From Skermanella sp. TT6 (lineage in GTDB: Bacteria > Pseudomonadota > Alphaproteobacteria > Azospirillales > Azospirillaceae): DNA of 46,096 nt. The DNA is taken from contig NZ_CP067425.2 of assembly GCF_016653635.2 (NCBI RefSeq), positions 1-46,096 on the forward strand, written 5' to 3'. The position numbers were made by a program, and so were the translations under genes. This document shows positions 16,298 through 22,231 of the stretch, in pieces. Position 1 is the stretch's first letter, and each line of letters starts with the position of its first letter. A model generated the notes under the pieces. It made no database searches and was not told where the DNA came from. It was given only the letters and a program-made list of their open reading frames with translations.

Positions 16298-16400
16298 GTT
16301 TCTGTGTTTCCGTACTTACAGATTCACGATACATGAAACACGGCTTCACAGCAACACAGAAATGCGATAATCTGCATAATCGCATTCACAGGGGGCGACG
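16298..16400. promoter_or_regulatory. Candidate partition centromere/operator upstream of parA
   Basis: TTTCTGTGTTTCC lies at 16299-16311. Its inverse AACACAGAAA lies at 16353-16362. The dyad AATGCGAT-N10-ATCGCATT lies at 16361-16386, directly before parA. The 13-bp box and the ATAATCGCAT half-site recur just after the par genes. Short repeats beside parA are the expected binding sites of the RHH partner in type Ib partition loci. Confidence 0.6.
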
Positions 16401-17042
16401 TTGCGCATAGCATTCTTGAACCAGAAGGGCGGCGTGGGGAAAACCACCCTCGCGGTCCACACAGCCGCAGGGTTCGCAGGACGGGGGCAGAAGGTGCTCC
16501 TGATAGATGCGGACCCTCAACACAGCGCGATCGACTGGACGGCAGCACGCGACGCTTCGGAGCTGCCCAGCCTGTTCACGTCCGTCGCCATGCCGGCAGC
16601 GACGATCCACAAGGAGATCGAGCGACTGGCCCAGCAGTTCGACGTGGTCGTGATCGACGGGCCGCCGCGGGTGACCGATCTGGCCCGGTCCGCGATCATG
16701 GCATCCGACTTGGTGCTGATCCCTGTCCAGCCGTCGCCCTACGACGTGTGGGCCAGTGCCGAGGTGGTCAGCCTGGTCAAGGAGGCCGCCATCTATAAAC
16801 CCGCACTGAAATACGCTTTTACGATCAATCGTAAGGTCGTGAATACGTCGATCGGGCGAGACGTGACGGATGCCCTCCGCGAGTTCGAGGATGTCCCGGT
16901 ACTGCCGGTATCTATCGGGCAGCGCGTGGCCTTCGCTGAGTCCGCTGGGGGTGGCAGAACGGTTATGGAAACAGCCCCCGGCAGTGCAGCGGCGCGGGAG
17001 ATCGACGCACTGCTCGACGCTATCCAGGAGTTTGGAGCATGA
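16401..17042 (+). CDS. parA: ParA-family partition ATPase (type Ib)
   Basis: This is a 213-aa Walker-type ATPase for plasmid segregation. The deviant Walker A NQKGGVGKTTLA starts at residue 7, motif A' is LLIDADPQHSAIDW, and Walker B is VVVIDGPPRVT. It lacks the N-terminal HTH of type Ia ParA, and its short length fits type Ib. Translation starts at TTG 16401 with GGGGG 5 bp upstream. The stop overlaps the next gene by ATGA. The partner is a small RHH protein and not a large ParB. Confidence 0.92.
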   Translation: MRIAFLNQKGGVGKTTLAVHTAAGFAGRGQKVLLIDADPQHSAIDWTAARDASELPSLFTSVAMPAATIHKEIERLAQQFDVVVIDGPPRVTDLARSAIMASDLVLIPVQPSPYDVWASAEVVSLVKEAAIYKPALKYAFTINRKVVNTSIGRDVTDALREFEDVPVLPVSIGQRVAFAESAGGGRTVMETAPGSAAAREIDALLDAIQEFGA

Positions 17043-17308
17043 ACAAGAAAGTGACCTTCGGCGCCCGTCCCAAGCCGCTCAGCGTGGTCGATCCAGTGGC
17101 GGCCGATGCGTTCGTCTCCGGTGGTGCCGAGACGCAGCCCGCACCGCCCCCCCAGGCGCAGGAACCGGCCGAGAAGGTGAAGCTAAAGCGTCTCACCATC
17201 GACATCGAGCCAGCGCTGCATAAGCGGTTGAAGGCCAGGGCGGCCGAGGAGGACACCTCAATCGCCGATGTCGCCCGACGCCTGCTTCAGGAATGGGCGC
17301 ATAGGTAA
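17039..17308 (+). CDS. ParG-like ribbon-helix-helix partition partner
   Basis: This is an 89-aa protein translationally coupled to parA. The N-terminal ~48 residues are Pro/Ala-rich and flexible. The C-terminal RHH fold begins KLKRLTIDIEPALHKRLKAR and ends SIADVARRLLQEWA. In type Ib loci such proteins bind the centromere and repress the par promoter, while the flexible tail stimulates ParA. The repeats on both sides of the locus are its likely targets. Confidence 0.85.
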   Translation: MNKKVTFGARPKPLSVVDPVAADAFVSGGAETQPAPPPQAQEPAEKVKLKRLTIDIEPALHKRLKARAAEEDTSIADVARRLLQEWAHR

Positions 17309-17332
17309 TTTCATGGAAGTACGACGATACAG

Positions 17333-17362
17333 ATTATCGCATCATCGTCTTTCTGTGTTTCC
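17333..17362. repeat. Par boxes repeated downstream of the partition genes
   Basis: ATTATCGCAT (17333-17342) and TTTCTGTGTTTCC (17350-17362) repeat motifs found upstream of parA; the 13-bp box is identical. The par genes are therefore bracketed by the same boxes on both sides. Confidence 0.6.
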
Positions 17363-17382
17363 TTGTGTAAGGAAGTAAAGAA

Positions 17383-17541
17383 TTAAGATCCCTCGCCGGG
17401 AGGGCATCTCCCCGGTGATCTGAAGAAGATCACCAGGGAGAGCCAGGAGGATATTCAGCTTGTGGGCATCAAGCGGCTTCCACCCAGCTTCCTGCGCTTC
17501 GCTCCGTGCAGCCGGGTCCCTGAGAAGCCGCTTGATGCCCA
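17383..17541. ncRNA. Structured element, copy A (unrecognised RNA candidate)
   Basis: This is one of three related elements. Helix 1 has arms 17407-17420 and 17428-17441 (14 bp with one C-A mismatch). The outer long helix pairs GGGCATCAAGCGGCTT (17464-17479) perfectly with AAGCCGCTTGATGCCC (17525-17540). Between the helices lie CAGGA and TGTGGGCATCAAG, blocks shared with the other copies. No open frame explains it. A GC hairpin follows at 17559. The strand is unresolved, because wobble pairs occur in both readings. Confidence 0.6.
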
Positions 17542-17558
17542 ACGTTCAGGAGTTGGTC

Positions 17559-17576
17559 GGCCGCTCGATGGCGGCC
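17559..17576. terminator. GGCCGC/GCGGCC hairpin after copy A
   Basis: A 6-bp perfect stem has a TCGATG loop and is followed by TCTCC on the + strand. It resembles the stronger hairpin at 39797 (GGCCGCC/GGCGGCC then TCTCTTTT) that lies downstream of copy C. It may be the + strand terminator of the element or the end of the small - strand gene beside it. Confidence 0.4.
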
Positions 17577-17580
17577 TCTC

Positions 17581-17688
17581 CTAACCAACCGTTACAGCCA
17601 GTAGGGTAAGCAGCGCAACGATCACAATAGCAGCGAGCGGCAGTGCAGCTATTGGCAAAGCTTTTATCCAATCCCGCTGCCGACGCAT
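17581..17688 (-). CDS. 35-aa single-span membrane peptide
   Basis: The peptide reads MRRQRDWIKALPIAALPL and then one hydrophobic segment ending LLTLLAVTVG. The basic N-terminus predicts an inside orientation. AAGGGG lies 7 bp before the ATG at 17688; an in-frame ATG at 17703 has poorer spacing. It is too short for routine gene finders. The function is unknown. Confidence 0.45.
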   Translation of the reverse strand: MRRQRDWIKALPIAALPLAAIVIVALLTLLAVTVG

Positions 17689-17794
17689 CTGTGACCCCTT
17701 CATTCCTGCTGGGCGGTCCGATCAACATCACCCTGCCGATCTCGCTCCGGTTTGGCAAGATCCGCACCGGCAGCCTGGTGCTGAGTGCTGGCAT

Positions 17795-18199
17795 CTACAC
17801 CGAGAAGCTGAGCACCTGAGCGCTTATCATCGTCTCTCCGGCGAGATCCTCGCACCATGACCTCGCCACCTCTGTGCAGAAGCCCCGCGCCACCAGGTCG
17901 GCTTCGATGGGTTCAAGGTATCGGTCGATCACCGCATCAGCCTCGTCCTCGTGCATGCCGACCACTAGAGAAGACAGCTTCTGCCCGTGCTCCTCGATGG
18001 GGTACAGGTGCCACGGTGCGGCGGTCTGGTACACCGTCAGCCGATCCAGGATCTCCCCGGCCAGCGAGCGCATGAATGGATGCTCGGCTTCTAGAAGCCA
18101 GCGTGCCTGGTCTGGAGAAGCGCCCGCCAGCGCTAAGCGTGCGGCTGCCTCATCGACTGCTGACGGGATCTCCGGACGGAGATGGACGATGCTGGTCAA
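17795..18199 (-). CDS. Hypothetical protein
   Basis: This is a 134-aa protein starting at TTG 18199 (read as MTSIVHLRPEIPSAV), with AGGAG 9 bp upstream. It lies 24 bp after the RTX gene on the same strand and is probably co-transcribed with it. It is acidic and helical (DEAAARLALAGASPDQARWL; EDEADAVIDRYLEPIEADLV). No motif was recognised. Confidence 0.6.
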   Translation of the reverse strand: MTSIVHLRPEIPSAVDEAAARLALAGASPDQARWLLEAEHPFMRSLAGEILDRLTVYQTAAPWHLYPIEEHGQKLSSLVVGMHEDEADAVIDRYLEPIEADLVARGFCTEVARSWCEDLAGETMISAQVLSFSV

Positions 18200-18223
18200 G
18201 GTGTGATGCTCCTATGTGAGGGG

Positions 18224-19186
18224 TCAACCAACGATGTAGTCGTCGGGTGGGATCGGCGGGATGCCCACCGTGTCCACCTCCAGCATGCCGACCACGGTGC
18301 CAGTCGTCTTGTCCGTGAAGGTGAAGAAGGTGTGGCCGTGCTTCTCGACCGAGGTGATGCCCAGTGGATCCGGGCCGGTGTCGTACTCGTCTCGGGAGTT
18401 CTTGGCGATGGCGTCCTGGGTGGGGTCGAAATTCCTGATGTAGTCGTATCCAAGGGTCATCCCCGGCCGCCACAGGACCTGCACCAGGTCGCCTCCGGCG
18501 CCGCCATCGAACATTTCGTCACCCGATCCGCCTTGGAACAGATCGCTGCCGGACCCGCCCAGCACGGTGGCGTTGAGCGCACCCCCGCGGTAAGCGAGCG
18601 GGGCGCTGTCCTGGGTCAACTGGAAGCGCTCGATGCCGCTGAACGATGCCGCCTGCACGAAGTCAGACTCCATCTCATAGTTCGTGTAGGCCAGCACGCC
18701 GTTCCCGTGATCATCTATGCGGATTTCCGGCCTTGCCGGGCCGTAATTCTCGGTCTCCCCCACGACGTTGATCAGCAGGGTGTCCGTGCCGGAACCGCCC
18801 TGATAGTCGTCAGAAGAGGCAGGCAGCAGTCCCTTGGTGCGGACGGTATGCTCGATGATGTCGTTGCCGTCTCCACCGCGCACCCGGTCATTGCCGGAGC
18901 CTCCGGACAAGCGGTCGTTTCCGGCGTCGCCATAGAGCATGTCGTTGCCGGAGCCGCCGGACAGGTAGTCATTGCCCGTTCCGCCGAAGAGAGCGTCGTT
19001 CCCACCATTCCCGACCAGGTGGTCGTGGCCATCGCCACCAACCAGCTTGTTGGCCGCGCCATCTCCGGTGATAGTGTCATTGCCACCCTGGCCATACCCG
19101 CCGGCTGCGCCGCGGATGTCGATGGTGTCATCCCAGCGGGTGCCCCATGTCGTGGTGCTAGGTCCTTTACCGATGATTCGTGCCAT
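18224..19186 (-). CDS. RTX-repeat calcium-binding protein
   Basis: This is a 320-aa protein. Residues 30-120 hold about ten GGxGxDxLx nonapeptides (GGDGHDHLV, GNGGNDALF, GGTGNDYLS, GGSGNDMLY, DAGNDRLSG and others), and two or three more lie near residue 220. This is the parallel beta-roll of hemolysin-type calcium-binding proteins, which fold on calcium outside the cell. The C-terminal 80 residues lack the usual enzyme domain. No signal peptide is seen, which fits type I secretion or virion display. It could decorate the surface or the tail. No cognate transporter is in the window. Confidence 0.85.
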   Translation of the reverse strand: MARIIGKGPSTTTWGTRWDDTIDIRGAAGGYGQGGNDTITGDGAANKLVGGDGHDHLVGNGGNDALFGGTGNDYLSGGSGNDMLYGDAGNDRLSGGSGNDRVRGGDGNDIIEHTVRTKGLLPASSDDYQGGSGTDTLLINVVGETENYGPARPEIRIDDHGNGVLAYTNYEMESDFVQAASFSGIERFQLTQDSAPLAYRGGALNATVLGGSGSDLFQGGSGDEMFDGGAGGDLVQVLWRPGMTLGYDYIRNFDPTQDAIAKNSRDEYDTGPDPLGITSVEKHGHTFFTFTDKTTGTVVGMLEVDTVGIPPIPPDDYIVG

Positions 19187-19293
19187 TTACGGATTTCCCG
19201 TTTATGTTGATATTTTAACTAATCGGACAACCAACTTATCATCGCTATGGATGAGGCGCAGTCCACTCGAACCGTTGGTATCCTAAAGAGAGG

Positions 19294-19842
19294 TCATTCC
19301 ACATGGCGCCAAGTGATTCGGCGGCGTGCGGCATCGATTGTCGCTCGACTAACGCCGAGACGTGATGCGAGATCACCGGATCGCATGGCGCTGGCACGGA
19401 TCAGCCGAATGTCGGCCTCAGTCAGACGTGCCGCGAAGTTCTTCTCTCCAGGCGCACAGATGATCGGCCTACCTCGCTCCAGCCCGTCCATCATGTTTCC
19501 GCGTTGCGTCCTGAGAACCAAGTGGCGAGGATTGGCGCATGCGGGCACGTCGCACCTATGGGTGACCTTCAGTTCACCGGGATGCTGGCCATAGTGAAGT
19601 TGATAGGCGACGCGGTGGGCGAGCTGGCGCCGGCTTGGTCCACCGAGGAGCCTGGAAACCAGCCAGCCGGCGACATTGCCGTATCCATCGTTCGTCTTAT
19701 TGTCGCGCCAAGTCCAACAGGCATCGGTTCCACCTGAACGGTCGAACTGATACCAGAATGCGCACAGGGGCGAGCAGTACCGAGAGTTGTATCGGTTGGT
19801 ATAGTTAGTTCCGCACTCGCGGCAAATTTTCACCTGAACCAT
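19294..19842 (-). CDS. HNH endonuclease (phage/homing type)
   Basis: This is a 182-aa protein. It has an N-terminal zinc-finger-like part (CRECGTNYTNRYNSRYCSPLC), then the HNH core (AHRVAYQLHYGQHPGELKVT, HRCDVPACANPRHL) and a C-terminal HTH (LTEADIRLIRA, DLASRLGVSRATI). It is typical of free-standing HNH endonucleases in phages and their relatives. It stands alone between the RTX gene and the next - strand operon. Confidence 0.88.
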   Translation of the reverse strand: MVQVKICRECGTNYTNRYNSRYCSPLCAFWYQFDRSGGTDACWTWRDNKTNDGYGNVAGWLVSRLLGGPSRRQLAHRVAYQLHYGQHPGELKVTHRCDVPACANPRHLVLRTQRGNMMDGLERGRPIICAPGEKNFAARLTEADIRLIRASAMRSGDLASRLGVSRATIDAARRRITWRHVE

Positions 19843-19881
19843 TGGGACTCACTCTATTCCCGTCCCTCGATTGATGAAAAA

Positions 19882-19912
19882 CCGGCGCCGGAATTTCCCC
19901 CTCCGGCGCCGG
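19882..19912 (-). terminator. Rho-independent terminator
   Basis: CCGGCGCCGGA pairs with TCCGGCGCCGG (11 bp, 9-nt loop), followed by TTTTTC on the - strand. It closes the - strand operon whose last gene ends at 19921. Confidence 0.85.
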
Positions 19913-19920
19913 CTGTTCGG

Positions 19921-20190
19921 TTAGAACTTGAAGCTATCGAATGCTTTTTTCGAGCGGAAGCTTAGGTTGACTACCCGACCGATGACCTTCCAATGCCCAA
20001 TGTTATATTCTGAGCATTTCGCTTCGAACGGGTAACCGTGAGACTCATAGAGATAGCGTTTGCCTACGACTTCTTCCTTGTCTGCAGTATCAACAGTCAT
20101 CTGATTATATTTTTTCCCTTTCACAGTGTAGAGAACGAAACTATCTGCCCAAGTGCGCGCAGGATGAAGCATGGCTACTGTCGGTGTCAT
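19921..20190 (-). CDS. Hypothetical protein
   Basis: This is an 89-aa basic protein (MTPTVAMLHPARTWADSFVL). The start at 20190 overlaps the stop of the preceding small gene (TAATG) and GGAG lies upstream. It is rich in Lys, Tyr and Ser. It is the last gene before the terminator. The function is unknown. Confidence 0.6.
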   Translation of the reverse strand: MTPTVAMLHPARTWADSFVLYTVKGKKYNQMTVDTADKEEVVGKRYLYESHGYPFEAKCSEYNIGHWKVIGRVVNLSFRSKKAFDSFKF

Positions 20191-20315
20191 TATCGGTCTC
20201 CGAAATTGCAGTAGGTCGTAGGCACTGTGTCTCCGTATGCGTCGTCTATTACAATCGCAACAATCGAAGCGACTGACAACCAGACAATGCAAAATGTGAA
20301 GTAGATGCGCTGCAT
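20190..20315 (-). CDS. 41-aa membrane peptide
   Basis: The peptide starts MQRIYFTFCIVWLSVASIVA, a single hydrophobic span, and ends with a polar DTVPTTYCNFGDR tail. GGAG from the end of the upstream gene sits 9 bp before the ATG, and the stop overlaps the next start (TAATG), so it is embedded in an operon and very likely translated. The function is unknown. Confidence 0.55.
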   Translation of the reverse strand: MQRIYFTFCIVWLSVASIVAIVIDDAYGDTVPTTYCNFGDR

Positions 20316-20321
20316 GGTGAG

Positions 20322-20831
20322 TCACTCCGCCGCGACAGGTTCGAGGTTCGCTGCGGCGACTGCCCGGCGGAACGGCTGGAGCAGGTGGTGCACGTCGCTT
20401 CGCCAGTCCGGCCTGTCGTCATCCAGCGACAGTCCCAGGCGGGTCAGCAGGCTGACGTAGGTCCGCCAGTCGCGCGTACCGACGCAGGGTTGGCCGAGCG
20501 GATTATGCGCGGCAATCACGCCTGCAGCGATGATCTGGTCATCCGTGGCGAGGTGAAGCTCTAGGTCATTTGCCAAGGCCGCGGTCTCGCTGATCGACAG
20601 CGGAAACACCGAGGCGGAAGCCGGCGAGCGGGGATGGTAGGTGGCGCCGATCTCGGACATCGCCATGGAGGCGAACCGGGAGAAGTGGAACCCCGTCACT
20701 GTGGTCGCCTTGTGCTCGATGCGCCGGGCCGTAGATCCGGCTGCCGGATCAGTGACCAGCCACCCCAGCAGGGCGGCACGGACGCAGTCCACGAGAACAT
20801 CGCGCTGAGCAGTGGTCAAATTGATTGCCAT
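20322..20831 (-). CDS. Hypothetical protein
   Basis: This is a 169-aa protein (MAINLTTAQRDVLVDCVRAA). It is mostly helical with Ala- and Leu-rich segments and has no clear signal or span. It lies in the - strand operon 21599 to 19921 with phage-style small genes. AGGA lies just before the ATG. The function is unknown. Confidence 0.65.
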   Translation of the reverse strand: MAINLTTAQRDVLVDCVRAALLGWLVTDPAAGSTARRIEHKATTVTGFHFSRFASMAMSEIGATYHPRSPASASVFPLSISETAALANDLELHLATDDQIIAAGVIAAHNPLGQPCVGTRDWRTYVSLLTRLGLSLDDDRPDWRSDVHHLLQPFRRAVAAANLEPVAAE

Positions 20832-20845
20832 GATCCTAGCCCCCT

Positions 20846-21049
20846 TTAAAACGCCGCAGCGGAGATGCTGAACTCATTCGGGCTCGTCCACGCCTCGCGG
20901 GACTTGCAGGTCGAGCAGATCCTGTTTCCGGCACCGAAGCTCGGGAACATGGAAGAGCAGGACAGGCACCTCCTGGTCTTGCTGGCGAGCTGGGCGCGGT
21001 GCGCTTGGGGATCGGTCACGATCAAGCCGAAGTCGAGTTGTACGGCCAT
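20846..21049 (-). CDS. Small zinc-ribbon protein
   Basis: This is a 67-aa protein with CLSCSSMF and ICSTCK spaced 12 residues apart (two CxxC pairs), expected to bind one zinc. Short zinc ribbons of this RRCLSC...NRICxxC type are frequent in alphaproteobacterial prophages. GGGAGG precedes the ATG. The role is unknown; DNA or RNA binding is likely. Confidence 0.7.
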   Translation of the reverse strand: MAVQLDFGLIVTDPQAHRAQLASKTRRCLSCSSMFPSFGAGNRICSTCKSREAWTSPNEFSISAAAF

Positions 21050-21052
21050 CGC

Positions 21053-21238
21053 TCAGACCTCCCGCGAGGAAAGGAGGACCGGTCGAGCGTGCCGCGGCTG
21101 GAATGCCTGCGCGGGCAGGGGAGCAGGGCGGATGTCGTGGACACCGGCAGCCTTCAGAGCAGCGGCGACGACTGCCCAACGATCGGTGGCGTCGAGACCG
21201 CCGGGGAGGTAAATTATGGTGTTCTGCTTGGTTCGCAT
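21053..21238 (-). CDS. Hypothetical protein
   Basis: This is a 61-aa protein (MRTKQNTIIYLPGGLDATDR). The start at 21238 is preceded by GGAG. The body has a helix WAVVAAALKAAG. It lies 3 bp before the zinc-ribbon gene in the same operon. The function is unknown. Confidence 0.5.
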   Translation of the reverse strand: MRTKQNTIIYLPGGLDATDRWAVVAAALKAAGVHDIRPAPLPAQAFQPRHARPVLLSSREV

Positions 21239-21278
21239 TGGGTGGAACTCCGTCGTTCTGGCGGAGCCGGGGGGTCTG

Positions 21279-21304
21279 ACCACCTCCCGGCGCGCCGGGG
21301 TGGT
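21279..21304 (-). terminator. Hairpin after the 21306 gene
   Basis: CCCGG pairs with CCGGG around CGCG, and the stem extends through ACCAC/GTGGT with a 2-nt bulge. It lies 1 bp beyond the stop of the 21306-21599 gene on the - strand. It lacks a T run, so it may attenuate and not end transcription. Confidence 0.4.
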
Positions 21305-21305
21305 G

Positions 21306-21599
21306 TTAGGCTGCAGCTGCAGTGTTGACCTTGGCGAAGTGCTTAATCAGCGCCTCCGGCCAGCCTGAGCTTTTCGTATAGTCGATATCGAGCGCGGCCA
21401 TCTCATCGACCGCCGCCCATTCGAGATCCGTTGAGACGTCGATGGCGTCGTCCTCGCTGATAACCAGCTCGCGAGCCAGTTCCAACTGCATGCCCTTGCA
21501 ATGCATGGTGCTGACCAGCTCCAAGCGATTGCCATCCTGGACGAGGGTCAGGTCGATATGGGTGCGGTGATCTCCGAGACTGGCGATGAAGGTGGACAT
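21306..21599 (-). CDS. Hypothetical acidic protein
   Basis: This is a 97-aa protein (MSTFIASLGDHRTHIDLTLV), strongly acidic in the middle (ISEDDAIDVSTDLEWAAVDE). GGAGG lies 5 bp before the ATG. It is the first gene of the - strand operon and diverges from the HTH regulator at 21723, so it is probably controlled by it. The function is unknown. Confidence 0.65.
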   Translation of the reverse strand: MSTFIASLGDHRTHIDLTLVQDGNRLELVSTMHCKGMQLELARELVISEDDAIDVSTDLEWAAVDEMAALDIDYTKSSGWPEALIKHFAKVNTAAAA

Positions 21600-21659
21600 T
21601 CTGACCTCCGAGTCTGGCGCTTGTTAGCGCGTCTTCGATGAGGTACTGTATATCATCGC

Positions 21660-21690
21660 TGATGCATCATGGTCAATAGATTATGCATCA
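21660..21690. promoter_or_regulatory. Tandem operator T(G/T)ATGCATCA
   Basis: TGATGCATCA (21660-21669) is itself palindromic and is followed by TTATGCATCA (21681-21690), exactly 21 bp or two helical turns on. It lies between the divergent 21599 operon and the HTH gene at 21723, where an autoregulating repressor would bind. Confidence 0.6.
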
Positions 21691-21722
21691 CAAAAGATGG
21701 TTAGTACATTATAGGAGATATA

Positions 21723-21977
21723 ATGAGCATCACGCTGACGCCGGAGCAGATCAGAGCTGGACGAGCCATCCTCCGCATGACTGCGAAGGAGCTGGGGGAG
21801 AAGGCGGGGATCAGCCTGCCGACCGTGCAGCGGCTCGAAACACGGAAAGGATCGCTGGGAACCGCGGAACATGGCACGATTGAAAAACTGGTTTCGGCGT
21901 TCAGGGAAAGCGGCATCGATTTCCCTGACCAGTTTTCGGTGTCTTATCGCCGGATGGTGGAACAAGCTAGGGCATGA
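21723..21977 (+). CDS. Cro/XRE-family HTH regulator
   Basis: This is an 84-aa protein. Residues 6-60 are an XRE helix-turn-helix (LTPEQIRAGRAILRMTAKEL, GEKAGISLPTVQRLET). GGAG precedes the ATG. It is divergent from the phage-like operon and likely represses it and itself through the repeated TGATGCATCA sites. The size and position resemble a phage repressor-type switch, although no opposing Cro-type gene is obvious. Confidence 0.85.
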   Translation: MSITLTPEQIRAGRAILRMTAKELGEKAGISLPTVQRLETRKGSLGTAEHGTIEKLVSAFRESGIDFPDQFSVSYRRMVEQARA

Positions 21978-22231
21978 CCATCACGCCGGCCACGCCCATT
22001 CCTGACGCTGATGTCGAGATGCAGCGCGCTGTGGCGCTTGCCTACCGCACCGCCCGCCGGCTGCGCCTGCTGGAGGTGGATGCCTGGCGTGCGGCCCGGG
22101 GAGAGGTGATGCGACTTCGGCCGGATCTCGACGAGGCCGAGGCTGGGCGCCGGGCGACTGCGATAATCGCTTGGGCGTCGAACACCCATGCGGCATGGTT
22201 CTGGAGCGGCGTCGCCCGCTGCGAGACCTAG
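21974..22231 (+). CDS. Hypothetical protein
   Basis: This is an 85-aa Ala/Arg-rich helical protein (MTITPATPIPDADVEMQRAV). It starts in the stop of the HTH gene (ATGA overlap) and ends 4 bp into the convergent giant gene. It is probably co-expressed with the regulator. The function is unknown. Confidence 0.6.
   Translation: MTITPATPIPDADVEMQRAVALAYRTARRLRLLEVDAWRAARGEVMRLRPDLDEAEAGRRATAIIAWASNTHAAWFWSGVARCET

Noticed and set aside
17383-17541. Element A as a miniature transposable element
   Set aside because: It has a long inverted repeat, but no target duplication is seen, and the other copies differ in sequence while keeping pairing, which favours RNA or DNA structure over transposition.
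18182-19210. A 342-aa open frame on the + strand
   Set aside because: It is antisense to the RTX repeats, and its apparent VV/VA repetition is only the mirror of the GGxGxD repeats.
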